From: Paenarthrobacter sp. DKR-5
Lineage (GTDB): Bacteria > Actinomycetota > Actinomycetes > Actinomycetales > Micrococcaceae
Direction of reading: 5' to 3'
Length of the DNA stretch: 64,000 nt
Assembly (NCBI RefSeq): GCF_018531425.1
Contig: NZ_JAHBOI010000006.1
Coordinates: forward strand, 62,001-126,000
Part shown: piece after piece, positions 41,090 through 51,524 of the stretch
How positions within the stretch are numbered: the first letter of the stretch is position 1
Layout: each line of letters begins with the position of its first letter
Program-made: the position numbers and the translations under genes
The notes under the pieces: model-generated
What the model saw: the letters and a program-made list of their open reading frames with translations, nothing else
The model's database searches: none
What the model was told of the DNA's origin: nothing

Positions 41090-42370
41090 TCACCGGGCTG
41101 CTTGGCCCGGCGTCCGGCCGCCGTCGAGCCGGGCGAACAGCTGTTGCCGCGCCTCGGCGATGTCCTGCAGCAGCCTCTGCTCTTCGAGCCGGTTGCGCGG
41201 CACGTCCTTGCCGACCACGATCCGCTGCCGGGCGAACGCGAGCCGCGTCGCGGCGACGGCGAACCGCCTCATGATCCGGTCCGCGTCGAAGCCGCGCGCC
41301 CACCTGATCGCCAGTCGGCGCCCCTGGCCGGTGGCCAGCATGCCCACCTCCTGCGCGGTGAGCCAGCCGGAAGGCACATAGTCGCCCAGACGCTGGAACG
41401 TCAGCCGGGACTCGGCGCGGCGCATCAGGACGATGGCCAGCACGGCCAGCAGGAACAGCGGCAGTTGGAGCACGATGTACACGGCCAAAAAGGACTGGCT
41501 GATCAGGGTGCTCGAGTTCCACAGCGCGTGCAGCGCCACCGCCGGGATCAGACCGGCGGCCCAGGCCAGCAGCGCCGCGGGCGTGTTGCCGTAGCGCGCC
41601 GCCAGGCCGAGGATGGCGCCCATCGTGCCGGTGAACATCACGTGCGCGAACGGGGAAAGCAGCCCCCGCAGGATAAAGACCTGGACCAGCGTCCGGCCCA
41701 CGGTGCCGCTGTCCGAGACGGCCGAGTAGAAGTAAATGATATTTTCCGTGAACGCGAACCCGGCCGCGACGGTGCCCGCGTAAACGATCCCGTCCACCGG
41801 TCCGTTGAACGTGGGGCGGCGGAGGAAGAACAGCAGCAGCACGCCGATGCCCTTGGCGGTTTCCTCGACCAGCGGGGCCTGCAGCACCGCGCTGACCACC
41901 GTGGGGTCGGCCGAGGCGACCGAAGCTATGACCATCCGGGTGACCACGCCGCCGACCAGCAGCGACACCGCAACCGACGCCCCCGCGCCCCACAGGAAGG
42001 CGCCGAGCAGCGCGAGCCTCGGCTCCGGCTCCCAGCGGTCGATCCAGTGCAGCACCAGCAGGCAGATCGCCAGCGGAACCAGGGCGAGCAGTGCGCAGAG
42101 AATGAACACCTGCGGCCCCATCCGCGCCGCGAAATACAGCAGCACGCCCACCACCACCACGGACACACCGCCAAGGAAGGCCGTGTTCAGCACCGCCCGG
42201 GCCGCGGGCCGGGGCTTCACCGGCCCCGGCCACGGCTCCTGCACCGGGCGCGTCGCGAGCGGGGTCGGCTGGGTCGCCGGCCCGGTGTTGAACAGACCCT
42301 CAGAGGCGCCCGGCGGCTGGGCCTGCCAGTGGTTCTCCGGGCGCCCGTCCTGCGGGCCGTGCGTCGTCAT
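41090..42370 (-). CDS. PrsW family intramembrane metalloprotease
   Basis: A 426-residue membrane protein with about eight hydrophobic segments. The PrsW glutamate/histidine motifs are present: LVEETAKG, AFTENIIYF, LLSPFAHVMFTG and ALHALWN. PrsW proteases cut membrane proteins such as anti-sigma factors in Bacillus; the substrate here is unknown. The N-terminal 60 residues are Pro-rich and cytoplasmic, and the C-terminal 110 are a charged cytoplasmic tail (RLTFQRLGDYVPSGWLTAQE onward). It converges on nusB across a strong terminator and is divergent from the pyr operon. Confidence 0.9.
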   Translation of the reverse strand: MTTHGPQDGRPENHWQAQPPGASEGLFNTGPATQPTPLATRPVQEPWPGPVKPRPAARAVLNTAFLGGVSVVVVGVLLYFAARMGPQVFILCALLALVPLAICLLVLHWIDRWEPEPRLALLGAFLWGAGASVAVSLLVGGVVTRMVIASVASADPTVVSAVLQAPLVEETAKGIGVLLLFFLRRPTFNGPVDGIVYAGTVAAGFAFTENIIYFYSAVSDSGTVGRTLVQVFILRGLLSPFAHVMFTGTMGAILGLAARYGNTPAALLAWAAGLIPAVALHALWNSSTLISQSFLAVYIVLQLPLFLLAVLAIVLMRRAESRLTFQRLGDYVPSGWLTAQEVGMLATGQGRRLAIRWARGFDADRIMRRFAVAATRLAFARQRIVVGKDVPRNRLEEQRLLQDIAEARQQLFARLDGGRTPGQAAR

Positions 42371-42498
42371 GCCTTCACCTTAGGTCCCGTGGTCCGGCGG
42401 CCCAAGGTGTTGCCGCGGCGCGGCAGGAGAGCACCGGCAGTGGTCTTTCTCACGCCCGGCACCGGACGCCGGCACAGGGGAAGAACCGGCCGCTGTGG

Positions 42499-42504
42499 TA
42501 ATTT
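42499..42504 (+). promoter_or_regulatory. Putative -10 of the pyr operon
   Basis: TAATTT (42499-42504) would start transcription near 42511, just ahead of the PyrR-type RNA hairpin. No clear -35. Confidence 0.35.
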
Positions 42505-42518
42505 GAGGAAGCAATGAT

Positions 42519-42561
42519 CCTTTTAATTCCGTCCTGTGAGGCGGGGAAAGGGGAAGCGGGA
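42519..42561 (+). promoter_or_regulatory. PyrR-binding RNA leader of the pyr operon
   Basis: The leader has the PyrR anti-antiterminator/binding-loop pattern: CCTTTTAA, then CCG, the conserved loop CCTGTGAGG, CGG, and GGAAAGG pairing back to CCTTTT. The purine-rich strand of the lower stem (AAAGGGG, 42547-42553) is also the Shine-Dalgarno of pyrR. There is no terminator hairpin after it. I infer translational repression by UMP-bound PyrR, as described for mycobacteria. Confidence 0.65.
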
Positions 42562-42563
42562 CG

Positions 42564-43133
42564 ATGAGCACATCCTCAACCGGTCCGACGTCGCGCGTGG
42601 TACTCACCGCGGCGGATATCGACCGGGCTCTGACTCGTATAGCCCACGAAATTCTTGAGGCGAACAAGGGTCCGCAGGACCTGGTGCTGCTCGGCATTCC
42701 GCGCCGCGGCTACCCGCTCGCCCAGCGGCTCGCACGCAAACTGGCGGCGACCGACCCCGGCATCGACCCCGAGCGGATCGTCGGCCTGCTCGACGTGACA
42801 ATGTTCCGGGACGATCTCTCCCGCCAGCCCACCCGCGCTCCCGGGCCCACCCAGCTGCCGTCCACCGGCATCGACAACAAAGTCGTGGTCCTCGTCGACG
42901 ACGTGCTGTACTCGGGACGCACCATCCGGGCCGCCCTCGACGCGATCGTGGACCTGGGCAGGCCGCGTGTTGTCCGGCTGGCCGTCCTGGTGGACCGCGG
43001 GCACCGCGAGCTGCCGATCCGCGCGGACCACGTGGGCAAGAACCTTCCCACGGCGTCCGCCGAGAAGGTCCGCGTCCGGCTGGAGGAAACCGACGGTCCG
43101 GCGAACGACGTCGTCATTGAGGCGGGCGAATGA
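42564..43133 (+). CDS. pyrR: Bifunctional pyr operon regulator / uracil phosphoribosyltransferase PyrR
   Basis: A 189-residue phosphoribosyltransferase-fold protein that binds pyr mRNA leaders when UMP is high and may also make UMP from uracil. The PRPP loop is [18 protein letters not shown], with [12 protein letters not shown] and [13 protein letters not shown] as further family motifs. It begins the operon behind its own target RNA and overlaps pyrB (ATGA). Confidence 0.96.
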   Translation: MSTSSTGPTSRVVLTAADIDRALTRIAHEILEANKGPQDLVLLGIPRRGYPLAQRLARKLAATDPGIDPERIVGLLDVTMFRDDLSRQPTRAPGPTQLPSTGIDNKVVVLVDDVLYSGRTIRAALDAIVDLGRPRVVRLAVLVDRGHRELPIRADHVGKNLPTASAEKVRVRLEETDGPANDVVIEAGE

Positions 43134-44131
43134 GGCACCTTCTCTCCACCGAGGACCTGGGCCGCGGTGATGCCGTGCGGATCCTCGACACCGCCGAAGA
43201 AATGTCCGCCGTGGGGGACCGCGAGGTCAAGAAACTCCCTGCCCTGCGCGGCCGCACCGTCGTCAACCTGTTCTTCGAGGACTCCACACGCACCCGCATC
43301 TCCTTCGAGGCTGCGGCCAAGCGGCTCTCCGCCGATGTGATCAACTTCGCCGCCAAGGGCTCCTCCGTGTCGAAGGGCGAGTCGCTCAAGGACACCGCGC
43401 AGACGCTGGAAGCGATGAGCGCCGATGCGGTCGTCATCCGGCACTGGGCTTCCGGGGCGCCGCAGCGGCTCGCGAATTCGGGCTGGATCGACGCGGCCGT
43501 GGTCAACGCCGGCGACGGCACCCACGAACACCCCACCCAGGCGCTGCTCGACGCCTTCACGATGCGCCGGCACTGGTCCCGGCTCAACCGCAACGCTTCC
43601 ACCGGGGCCGACCTGACCGGCCTGCGCGTCGCGATCGCCGGGGACGTGCTGCACTCGCGGGTGGCCCGCTCCAACGTCTGGCTGCTGCGCACGCTCGGCG
43701 CCTCCGTGACCCTGGTGGCCCCGCCGACACTGCTGCCGGTCGGCGTCGAGCACTGGCCCTGCGAGGTCAGCTACGACCTCGACAGCACGCTGGCCAAGGG
43801 CGTGGACGCCATGATGATGCTCAGGGTCCAGGCCGAGCGGATGAATGCCTCCTTCTTCCCCTCGGCGCGGGAGTACGCCCGGCGCTGGGGCTTCGACGAC
43901 CGCAGGCTGGCCTCGCTGGACAGCCTCGGCCTGAAGGACACCATCATCATGCACCCCGGCCCGATGAACCGCGGCCTGGAAATTTCCTCCGCCGCCGCCG
44001 ACTCGCCGCGCTCCACGGTGCTGGCGCAGGTGCGCAACGGCGTCTCCGTCCGGATGGCGGCGCTGTACCTGCTGCTCTCCGGCGACACACGCGAGGAACG
44101 GAACGAACTGACGAAAGTGAGCAGCTCATGA
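43130..44131 (+). CDS. pyrB: Aspartate carbamoyltransferase catalytic subunit
   Basis: A 333-residue transcarbamoylase that joins carbamoyl phosphate to aspartate. Carbamoyl-phosphate site [23 protein letters not shown] and the aspartate-site [11 protein letters not shown] with HPGPMNRG near the end are present. No regulatory PyrI follows, so control is expected at the RNA leader. The start overlaps pyrR and the stop overlaps pyrC. Confidence 0.97.
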   Translation: MRHLLSTEDLGRGDAVRILDTAEEMSAVGDREVKKLPALRGRTVVNLFFEDSTRTRISFEAAAKRLSADVINFAAKGSSVSKGESLKDTAQTLEAMSADAVVIRHWASGAPQRLANSGWIDAAVVNAGDGTHEHPTQALLDAFTMRRHWSRLNRNASTGADLTGLRVAIAGDVLHSRVARSNVWLLRTLGASVTLVAPPTLLPVGVEHWPCEVSYDLDSTLAKGVDAMMMLRVQAERMNASFFPSAREYARRWGFDDRRLASLDSLGLKDTIIMHPGPMNRGLEISSAAADSPRSTVLAQVRNGVSVRMAALYLLLSGDTREERNELTKVSSS

Positions 44132-45477
44132 GCAGCGCGAACCCCGCCGGACAGACCCCGAACGCGGACCGGTACCTGCTGCGCGGCGCCGCGGTGCTCG
44201 GGGGAGAGCGCACCGACCTGCTGATCGGCGACGGCGTGATCCTCGAGACCGGCACCGGCCTCTCCGACGCCCGCGCGGCCGTGCTGGACGCGGACGGGCT
44301 CGTCGTGCTGCCGGGCATGGTCGACGTGCACACGCACCTGCGCGAACCGGGCCGGGAAGACGCCGAAACGGTGGAGACCGGCACCCGCGCCGCGGCACTG
44401 GGCGGCTACACAGCGGTGCACGCGATGGCGAACAGTTCCCCGGTGGCCGACACCGCCGGCGTGGTCGAGCAGGTCTACAGCCTCGGCCGCGCCGCCGGCT
44501 GGGTGGACGTGCGCCCGGTCGGCGCCGTCACCGTCGGCCTGGCGGGCGAACAACTGGCCGAGCTCGGCGCGATGGCCGATTCCCGCGCCCGGGTGCGGAT
44601 GTTCTCCGACGACGGCATGTGCGTGCATGATCCTGTGCTGATGCGCCGGGCACTGGAATATGTGAAGGCGTTCGACGGCGTCATCGCCCAGCACGCGCAG
44701 GAACCCCGGCTCACCGCCGGCGCCCAGATGAACGAGGGCAAGGTCTCCGCGGTCCTGGGCCTGACGGGCTGGCCGGCCGTCGCCGAGGAAGCCATCATCG
44801 CCCGCGACGTGCTGCTGGCCCAGCATGTGGATTCCCGCCTGCATGTCTGCCACGTCTCCACCGCCGGCTCCGTGGACATCATCCGCTGGGCCAAGGCGCG
44901 CGGCATCAAGGTCACGGCCGAGGTCACACCCCACCACCTGTGGCTGACCGAGGACCTGGTGCGCAGCTACGACCCGGTGTACAAGGTCAACCCGCCGCTG
45001 CGCTCCGACGAGGACGTGACGGCGCTGCGCGAGGCGGTTGCCGACGGCACCATCGACGTGATCGGCACCGACCATGCCCCGCACCCCTCCGAGGCGAAGG
45101 AATGCGAGTGGGCCCAGGCCGCAATGGGCATGACGGGCCTGGAGACCGCGCTGTCCGTGGTCCAGCACACCCTGGTGGAAACCGGAATGATCTCCTGGGC
45201 GGACTTTGCCCGCATCACCTCGGCCACGCCGGCGCGGATCGGCCAGCTGCAGGACCAGGGCCGGCTGGTTGCCGCCGGGGAACCGGCGAACCTGGTGCTC
45301 GTCGACCCTGCGGCCCGCTGGACGGTCGACCCGGCGGCGATGGCGACCAAGGGCCGCAACAGCCCCTTCGCCGGACGCGAGCTGCCCGGCGCGGTGAAGG
45401 CGACGTTCTTCCGCGGCCACGCCACGGTGCTCGACGGCGCGCTGAACACGCCGTACGACTTCGCCGGGGAACTCTAG
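44128..45477 (+). CDS. pyrC: Dihydroorotase
   Basis: A 449-residue amidohydrolase that closes carbamoyl-aspartate to dihydroorotate. Metal ligands lie in [11 protein letters not shown], then His in [12 protein letters not shown] and Asp in [10 protein letters not shown]. The length fits the type I (pyrC-like, longer) dihydroorotases of Gram-positive bacteria. ATGA overlap with pyrB. A small membrane protein gene follows after ten bases. Confidence 0.96.
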   Translation: MSSANPAGQTPNADRYLLRGAAVLGGERTDLLIGDGVILETGTGLSDARAAVLDADGLVVLPGMVDVHTHLREPGREDAETVETGTRAAALGGYTAVHAMANSSPVADTAGVVEQVYSLGRAAGWVDVRPVGAVTVGLAGEQLAELGAMADSRARVRMFSDDGMCVHDPVLMRRALEYVKAFDGVIAQHAQEPRLTAGAQMNEGKVSAVLGLTGWPAVAEEAIIARDVLLAQHVDSRLHVCHVSTAGSVDIIRWAKARGIKVTAEVTPHHLWLTEDLVRSYDPVYKVNPPLRSDEDVTALREAVADGTIDVIGTDHAPHPSEAKECEWAQAAMGMTGLETALSVVQHTLVETGMISWADFARITSATPARIGQLQDQGRLVAAGEPANLVLVDPAARWTVDPAAMATKGRNSPFAGRELPGAVKATFFRGHATVLDGALNTPYDFAGEL

Positions 45478-45487
45478 GAGGGCGGCG

Positions 45488-46009
45488 GTGGAGAAACTCC
45501 TGCCAACCCTGTTCGCCGTCCTGCTGGTGCTGGTGGTCTTCGGCCTGCTGGCGCGCGGGTGGCGCAGCCGGCTCAAACGCCAGGGCAGCGTGCGGCTGCC
45601 GACCGTCCCGGAGGCCCTGACCGAACCGGTGCTGAGCGCCGAAGGCCAGTACGTGGTGACGACGACTGCCGGGGACTGGCTGGACCGCATCGCGGCCGGC
45701 GGCCTCGGCATCCGGTCCAACGCCGTCGCCAGCGTTCACCGCGAGGGGCTGCTGTTCAGCCGCTCAGGCGCCGAGGACCTGTTCATCCCCGCCGGGGACC
45801 TGGACAGCGTGCGGCTTGAGCGCGGCATGGCCGGTAAATTCGTTGAGAAGGACGGCCTTCTCGTGGTGCGGTGGCGGCTGGGGGAGCGGGAGCTGGACAC
45901 CGGTTTCCGCACCCGCGCAGCGGCCGACAAACCCGCGCTCGCCAAGGCCCTTGAAACAATCCTGCCCGCTGCCCCGGGCGCAACTGAGCAGAGTGGAAAG
46001 AACCAATGA
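45488..46009 (+). CDS. Membrane-anchored PH-like domain protein within the pyr operon
   Basis: A 173-residue protein with one N-terminal helix ([19 protein letters not shown]) and a basic stop, then a soluble domain of about 130 residues. Segments such as [42 protein letters not shown] and [18 protein letters not shown] look like a PH-type barrel. Related proteins sit between pyrC and carA in other actinobacteria. No enzymatic residues are evident and no role in pyrimidine synthesis is known. It overlaps carA by four bases (ATGA), so it is translated with the operon. Confidence 0.8.
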   Translation: MEKLLPTLFAVLLVLVVFGLLARGWRSRLKRQGSVRLPTVPEALTEPVLSAEGQYVVTTTAGDWLDRIAAGGLGIRSNAVASVHREGLLFSRSGAEDLFIPAGDLDSVRLERGMAGKFVEKDGLLVVRWRLGERELDTGFRTRAAADKPALAKALETILPAAPGATEQSGKNQ

Positions 46010-47241
46010 CTGTGACAGACGAAACCAACCCCTCGACGTCGGCTGCCGTGCTGATCCTTGAGGACGGCCGCACCTTCCGCGGCCGCAGCTACGGGGCCAC
46101 CGGAACTGCTCTGGGCGAGGCCGTGTTCGCCACCGGGATGACCGGCTACCAGGAGACGATCACCGACCCGTCCTACGACCGGCAGCTGGTGGTTCAGACG
46201 GCGCCGCACATCGGCAACACCGGCGTTAACGACGAGGACGCCGAGTCCCGCAGGATCTGGGTGGCAGGTTACATCGTCCGCGACGCGGCCCGCCGGCCAT
46301 CCAACTGGCGCTCGCAGCGCAGCCTCGACGAGGAACTGGTGGCCCAGGGTGTTGTCGGCATCCAGGGCGTGGACACCCGGGCGATCACGCGGCACCTGCG
46401 CGAGCACAAGACCATGAAGGCCGGCATCTTCTCCGGCGGCGCCGCCGCCCGGCCCGAGCAGGAGCTGCTCGCCGAGGTGCGGGCTGCGGCACCGATGGAG
46501 GGCGCGCGCCTGGCCGAGGAGGTCAGCGTGGACAAGGCCTATGTCGTTGAGCCGAACGACCATGGCTGGGAGGGTGAGCCGAAGTTCACCATCGCGGCGC
46601 TGGACCTGGGCATCAAGGCCATGACGCCGCACCGCTTCGCCGAACGCGGCGTCCGGGTGCACGTCCTGCCGGCCACCGCCACCCTGGAGGATGTGCTCGC
46701 CGTCAAGCCCGACGGCGTCTTCATGTCCAACGGCCCCGGCGACCCGGCCACCGCTGACGCCCAGGTAGGGCTGCTGCGCGAGGTGCTCGACGCGAGGCTG
46801 CCGTTCTTCGGCATCTGCTTCGGCAACCAGATCCTCGGCCGCGCCCTGGGCTTCGGCACGTATAAGCTGCGCTACGGCCACCGCGGCATCAACCAGCCGG
46901 TGATGGACCGCCGCACCGGCAAAGTGGAGATCACCAGCCAGAACCACGGTTTCGCCGTAGACGCCCCCAAGGACGGCGCCGTCCAGGCACCCGAGGCCCG
47001 CTTCGGACGGGTTGAGGTCAGCCACACCAGCCTCAACGACGACGTCGTCGAGGGCCTGGCCTGCCTCGACATCCCCGCGTTCTCCGTCCAGTACCACCCC
47101 GAAGCCGCCGCCGGCCCGCACGACTCGGCCTACCTCTTCGACCGGTTCATCGACCTGATGGCCGCGACGAAGGAACGACCGGGCAGCACCGACGCCGCCG
47201 ATGTCTCCAAAGCCACGATCGACGCCAAGGAAGAAAACTAA
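46006..47241 (+). CDS. carA: Carbamoyl-phosphate synthase small subunit
   Basis: A 411-residue glutaminase subunit that feeds ammonia to CarB. The N-terminal CarA domain ([15 protein letters not shown], then [15 protein letters not shown]) is followed by a class I amidotransferase: nucleophile Cys in [16 protein letters not shown] and catalytic His/Glu in [16 protein letters not shown]-terminal tail of about 20 residues is extra. The SD GGAAAGAA precedes the ATG. It overlaps carB by one base. Confidence 0.96.
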   Translation: MTVTDETNPSTSAAVLILEDGRTFRGRSYGATGTALGEAVFATGMTGYQETITDPSYDRQLVVQTAPHIGNTGVNDEDAESRRIWVAGYIVRDAARRPSNWRSQRSLDEELVAQGVVGIQGVDTRAITRHLREHKTMKAGIFSGGAAARPEQELLAEVRAAAPMEGARLAEEVSVDKAYVVEPNDHGWEGEPKFTIAALDLGIKAMTPHRFAERGVRVHVLPATATLEDVLAVKPDGVFMSNGPGDPATADAQVGLLREVLDARLPFFGICFGNQILGRALGFGTYKLRYGHRGINQPVMDRRTGKVEITSQNHGFAVDAPKDGAVQAPEARFGRVEVSHTSLNDDVVEGLACLDIPAFSVQYHPEAAAGPHDSAYLFDRFIDLMAATKERPGSTDAADVSKATIDAKEEN

Positions 47242-50200
47242 TGCCCAAGAGAGAAGACCTTAAGAGCGTCCTCGTTATCGGCTCCGGCCCGATCGTCATC
47301 GGCCAAGCCGCGGAATTCGACTATTCCGGCACCCAGGCGCTTCGCGTGCTCAAGGAGGAGGGCCTGCGCGTCATCCTCGTCAACTCGAACCCGGCCACGA
47401 TCATGACCGACCCCGAGTTTGCCGACGCCACCTACGTCGAGCCGATCACCCCCGAGGTGGTCGAGAAGATCATCGCCAAGGAGCGCCCCGACGCGGTCCT
47501 GCCCACCCTGGGCGGCCAGACGGCGCTGAACACCGCCATCGCGCTGGACAAGAATGGCGTGCTGGAGAAGTACAACGTCGAACTGATCGGCGCGAACATT
47601 GACGCCATCGAACTCGGCGAGAACCGCGAGAAGTTCAAGGGCGTCGTCGAGCGCTGCGGTGCCGAATCGGCCCGCTCCATCATCGTGCACTCCCTGGACG
47701 AGGCCTTCAGCGCCGCTGGCGAACTGGGCTACCCGCTGGTCGTGCGGCCTTCCTTCACCATGGGCGGGCTGGGGTCCGGACTGGCCTACAACGAGGAGGA
47801 CCTGCGCCGCATCGCCGGCGCCGGCATCCAGTACAGCCCCACCAGCGAGGTCCTGCTCGAGGAGTCCATCCTCGGGTGGAAGGAATACGAGCTGGAAATG
47901 ATGCGCGACAAGAACGATAACGTCGTGGTTGTCTGCTCCATCGAGAACTTCGACCCGGTCGGCGTGCACACCGGTGACTCGATCACGGTGGCCCCGGCGC
48001 TGACGCTGACCGACCGCGAATTCCAGAAGCTGCGCGACGTCGCCATCGCCGTGATCCGCGAAGTCGGAGTCGACACCGGCGGCTGCAACATCCAGTTCGC
48101 CGTCGAGCCCTCCACCGGCCGCGTCGTCGTCATCGAGATGAACCCGCGCGTGTCCCGCTCCTCGGCCCTGGCCTCGAAGGCGACCGGGTTCGCGATCGCC
48201 AAGATCGCCACGAAGCTCTCGCTCGGCTACACGCTGGACGAGATCCCGAACGACATCACCCAGCAGACCCCGGCATCCTTCGAGCCGACGCTGGACTACG
48301 TCGTGGTGAAGGTGCCGCGGTTCGCGTTCGAGAAGTTCCCGGCCGCGGACCCGACGCTGACCACCACCATGAAGTCCGTGGGCGAAGCAATGGCCATGGG
48401 CCGGAACTTCACCGAGGCGCTGCAGAAGGCACTGCGTTCCCTGGAACAGAAGGGCGCCCAGCTGGACTTCAGCCCGGTGCCGGAGTGGGAGGTCGCAGAC
48501 CTGGTCGAGGCGGCGAAGCGGCCCACGACCGAACGCCTGAGCCAGGTGCAGCGGGCGCTGCTCGGCGGAGCCTCCGTCGAGGACCTGCACGCGGCCACCG
48601 GCATCGACCCGTGGTTCCTGGACCAGCTGCAGCTGCTCAACGAGATCGCCGGGGAGATCCGGTCGGCCTCGGCGCTGACCCAGGACATGCTCCGCACCGC
48701 GAAGCGGCACGGCTTCTCCGACGAGCAGATCGGCGCCCTCACGCACAACCCGGAGGCCGTGGTACGCGGTGTCCGGCAGGCGCTGGGCATCCGGCCGGTG
48801 TACAAGACAGTGGACACCTGCGCCGCCGAATTCGCCGCCTACACGCCCTACCACTACTCCTCCTACGACGAGGAGGACGAGGTCGGCCTGCACGCCAAGC
48901 CGTCCGTGATCATCCTCGGCTCCGGCCCGAACCGGATCGGCCAGGGCATCGAATTCGACTACTCCTGCGTGCATGCCTCGATGGCCCTGCGCAAGGCCGG
49001 CTACGAGACCGTAATGGTCAACTGCAACCCGGAAACCGTCTCGACCGACTACGACATCTCCACCCGGCTCTACTTCGAACCGCTGACCCTCGAGGACGTG
49101 CTCGAGGTCATCGGGGCCGAGGAGCGAACCGGCGGCGTGATGGGCGTCTTCGTCCAGCTCGGCGGCCAGACCCCGCTGAAGCTGGCCCAGCAGCTGGCCG
49201 ACGCCGGGGTGCCGATCCTGGGCACCTCGCCGGAGGCCATCGACCTGGCCGAGCACCGCGGCATGTTCAGCCGCGTGCTCGACGCCGCAGGGCTGGTGGC
49301 GCCGAAGAACGGCACCGCAGTGTCCTTCGAGGACGCCAAGACCATTGCCGACGAGATCGGGTACCCGGTGCTGGTGCGCCCGTCCTACGTGCTCGGCGGC
49401 CGCGGCATGGAGATCGTCTACGACGAGGCCAACCTCGCCCGCTACATCGCCAACGCCACGGAGATCACGCCGGAACACCCGGTGCTGATCGACAGGTTCC
49501 TCGAGGACGCCATCGAGATCGACGTCGACGCGCTCTATGACGGCAAGGATATGTACCTGGGCGGGATCATGGAGCACATCGAGGAAGCCGGTGTGCACTC
49601 CGGGGACTCCGCCTGCGTGCTGCCGCCGATCACGCTGGGCGCCAATGTCATCGACCGGGTGCGCAAGGCCACCCTGGCCATCGCCGAAGGCGTGGGCGTG
49701 CGCGGGCTGATAAACATCCAGTTCGCCCTGGCCTCAGACGTGCTGTACGTGCTCGAGGCCAACCCGCGCGCCTCCCGGACGGTCCCGTTCGTCTCGAAGG
49801 CCACCGGCGTGCAGATGGCCAAGGCGGCCGCACTGATCGGCACCGGCGTGACCATCCACCAGCTGCGCAGCGCCTACAAGATGCTCCCGGAAACGGGTGA
49901 CGGCTCGACGCTGCCGCTGGACGCGCCGGTAGCGGTGAAGGAAGCGGTGCTGCCGTTCAGCAGGTTCCGCACCCCGGAGGGCACCGTCGTCGATTCGCTG
50001 CTCGGCCCGGAAATGCGCTCCACCGGCGAGGTCATGGGGATCGACAGGTTCTTCGACACGGCCTTCGCCAAGAGCCAGGCGGCAGCGAACAACGCACTGC
50101 CGACCTCCGGCAAGGTGTTCGTCTCGGTGGCCAACCGCGACAAGCGGTCGGTCATCATGGCAGTCAAGCGCCTCGCGGACCTCGGCTTCGACCTGCTCTC

Positions 50201-50540
50201 CACGGGCGGCACCGCCGACATGCTGCGCCGCAACGGTATCCAGGCAACGACGGTCCGTAAGGTCGGGGAGGGCACCAGCGCCGAGGGCGAGGGCACGATC
50301 ACGGACCTGATCGTGGCCGGCGAAGTGGACATGGTCTTCAATACCCCCTCCGGCGGCGAGGCCCGCGGGGACGGGTACGAAATCCGCGCGGCGGCGACCT
50401 CCATCGGCATCCCGTGCATCACGACCGTGGCCGAGTTCAACGCTGCGGTGCAGGCAATCGAGGCGATGCGCTCCTACGAGTGGAGCGTGACGAGCCTGCA
50501 GGAACACGCCGCCGGGCTGAAGGCCTCCGCCGGTGCGTGA
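47241..50540 (+). CDS. carB: Carbamoyl-phosphate synthase large subunit
   Basis: A 1099-residue enzyme with two homologous ATP-grasp halves ([16 protein letters not shown] in the first, [17 protein letters not shown] in the second), an oligomerisation domain between them, and a C-terminal MGS-like allosteric domain ([15 protein letters not shown], then [16 protein letters not shown]). Carboxyphosphate is formed in the first half and carbamate is phosphorylated in the second. It supplies both pyrimidine and arginine synthesis. The stop overlaps the upstream GTG of pyrF by eight bases. Confidence 0.97.
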   Translation: MPKREDLKSVLVIGSGPIVIGQAAEFDYSGTQALRVLKEEGLRVILVNSNPATIMTDPEFADATYVEPITPEVVEKIIAKERPDAVLPTLGGQTALNTAIALDKNGVLEKYNVELIGANIDAIELGENREKFKGVVERCGAESARSIIVHSLDEAFSAAGELGYPLVVRPSFTMGGLGSGLAYNEEDLRRIAGAGIQYSPTSEVLLEESILGWKEYELEMMRDKNDNVVVVCSIENFDPVGVHTGDSITVAPALTLTDREFQKLRDVAIAVIREVGVDTGGCNIQFAVEPSTGRVVVIEMNPRVSRSSALASKATGFAIAKIATKLSLGYTLDEIPNDITQQTPASFEPTLDYVVVKVPRFAFEKFPAADPTLTTTMKSVGEAMAMGRNFTEALQKALRSLEQKGAQLDFSPVPEWEVADLVEAAKRPTTERLSQVQRALLGGASVEDLHAATGIDPWFLDQLQLLNEIAGEIRSASALTQDMLRTAKRHGFSDEQIGALTHNPEAVVRGVRQALGIRPVYKTVDTCAAEFAAYTPYHYSSYDEEDEVGLHAKPSVIILGSGPNRIGQGIEFDYSCVHASMALRKAGYETVMVNCNPETVSTDYDISTRLYFEPLTLEDVLEVIGAEERTGGVMGVFVQLGGQTPLKLAQQLADAGVPILGTSPEAIDLAEHRGMFSRVLDAAGLVAPKNGTAVSFEDAKTIADEIGYPVLVRPSYVLGGRGMEIVYDEANLARYIANATEITPEHPVLIDRFLEDAIEIDVDALYDGKDMYLGGIMEHIEEAGVHSGDSACVLPPITLGANVIDRVRKATLAIAEGVGVRGLINIQFALASDVLYVLEANPRASRTVPFVSKATGVQMAKAAALIGTGVTIHQLRSAYKMLPETGDGSTLPLDAPVAVKEAVLPFSRFRTPEGTVVDSLLGPEMRSTGEVMGIDRFFDTAFAKSQAAANNALPTSGKVFVSVANRDKRSVIMAVKRLADLGFDLLSTGGTADMLRRNGIQATTVRKVGEGTSAEGEGTITDLIVAGEVDMVFNTPSGGEARGDGYEIRAAATSIGIPCITTVAEFNAAVQAIEAMRSYEWSVTSLQEHAAGLKASAGA

Positions 50541-51510
50541 GGACGGCGGGGAGGGCAGGTTCCTGCCCATGGATGCCCGCCGAACCCGGGAACTTGCCCT
50601 CCCCGCCGACCCGGGCCGAACCCGGGAACCTGCCCTCCCCGCCGACCCGGGCCGAACCCGGGAACCTGCCCTCCCCGCCGACCGGGCGGCGTTCGGTGCC
50701 CGGCTCGAGGCGGCGATGCTCGCGCGGGGTCCGCTCTGCGTGGGGATCGACCCGCACCCCGGGCTGCTCGCGCAGTGGGGGCTCAATGACGGCGTCGACG
50801 GACTGGAGCGGTTCTCGCTCGCCGTCGTCGACGCCGTGGCGGACCTGGCCGCGGCACTCAAGCCGCAGGTCGCGCTGTACGAGCGGCACGGCTCGGCCGG
50901 GATGGCGGTGCTGGAAAAGACGCTCGCCGCGGCTGCGGCAGTGGGGGTGCTGACCATCGCGGACGCCAAACGCGGGGACATCGGTTCCACGATGGCCGCC
51001 TACGCGGACGCGTGGCTGCGGGACGGTTCGGCCCTGGCCGCCGATGCGGTGACCCTGAGCCCCTACCTGGGCTTCGAGTCGCTGCGGCCGGCACTGGACC
51101 TGGCGGCTGAAGCTGGCAGGGGAGTGTTCGTGCTGGCCCTGACCTCCAACCCGGAGGGCGCCTCGGTGCAGCACGTGGGCGGCGACGAGTCCGTGGCACG
51201 GCGGATCACCGAGGCGGCCGAGTCGGAAAACCGGCGCTACGGGACCGGTCTCGGCTCAGTCGGGCTGGTGGTCGGCGCGACCGTCGGCTCCGCGGTCCGG
51301 GACCTCGGGCTGGACCTGGCGGCGATGGGCGGCCCCGTGCTCGCCCCCGGGCTCGGCGCCCAGGGAGCGACGGCGGCGGACCTGAAAACAACGTTCGGGG
51401 ACGCCTACCCGCAGGTGCTCGGCACCTCAAGCCGGGACATCCTCGCCGCGGGCCCGTCACGGGAGGGCCTGCGCGGCGCCGCCCGCCGGACGCTCGACGC
51501 GCTGAGCTGA
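50533..51510 (+). CDS. pyrF: Orotidine 5'-phosphate decarboxylase with repeat-derived N-terminus
   Basis: The last enzyme of UMP synthesis. The catalytic motif [10 protein letters not shown], the opening [16 protein letters not shown] and the C-terminal [12 protein letters not shown] mark the type 2 PyrF of actinobacteria. The conserved protein begins at about FGARLEAAM (near residue 55). The preceding 50 residues are unusual: three copies of a 12-residue unit [12 protein letters not shown] encoded by a 36-bp repeat. Possible starts are GTG at 50533 (overlapping carB), ATG at 50569, and ATG inside the conserved region at about 50717. The catalytic part is complete, so the enzyme should be functional. 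Confidence 0.9.
   Translation: MREDGGEGRFLPMDARRTRELALPADPGRTREPALPADPGRTREPALPADRAAFGARLEAAMLARGPLCVGIDPHPGLLAQWGLNDGVDGLERFSLAVVDAVADLAAALKPQVALYERHGSAGMAVLEKTLAAAAAVGVLTIADAKRGDIGSTMAAYADAWLRDGSALAADAVTLSPYLGFESLRPALDLAAEAGRGVFVLALTSNPEGASVQHVGGDESVARRITEAAESENRRYGTGLGSVGLVVGATVGSAVRDLGLDLAAMGGPVLAPGLGAQGATAADLKTTFGDAYPQVLGTSSRDILAAGPSREGLRGAARRTLDALS
50545..50686 (+). repeat. 36-bp repeat, three direct copies plus an inverted partial copy
   Basis: Direct copies lie at 50579-50614, 50615-50650 and 50651-50686; copies two and three match for the first 34 bases, and copy one differs from them by C to T at one site. An inverted 18-base piece GGCGGGGAGGGCAGGTTC (50545-50562) is exactly complementary to bases 50626-50643 and 50662-50679. 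The array is in frame with pyrF. No other copy was noticed in the window. Confidence 0.9.
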
Positions 51511-51524
51511 GCGGGTGTACTGAG

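Noticed and set aside
47238-49598. A reverse-strand frame of about 780 codons opposite carB
   Set aside because: Antisense shadow of a well-supported gene with no family motif.
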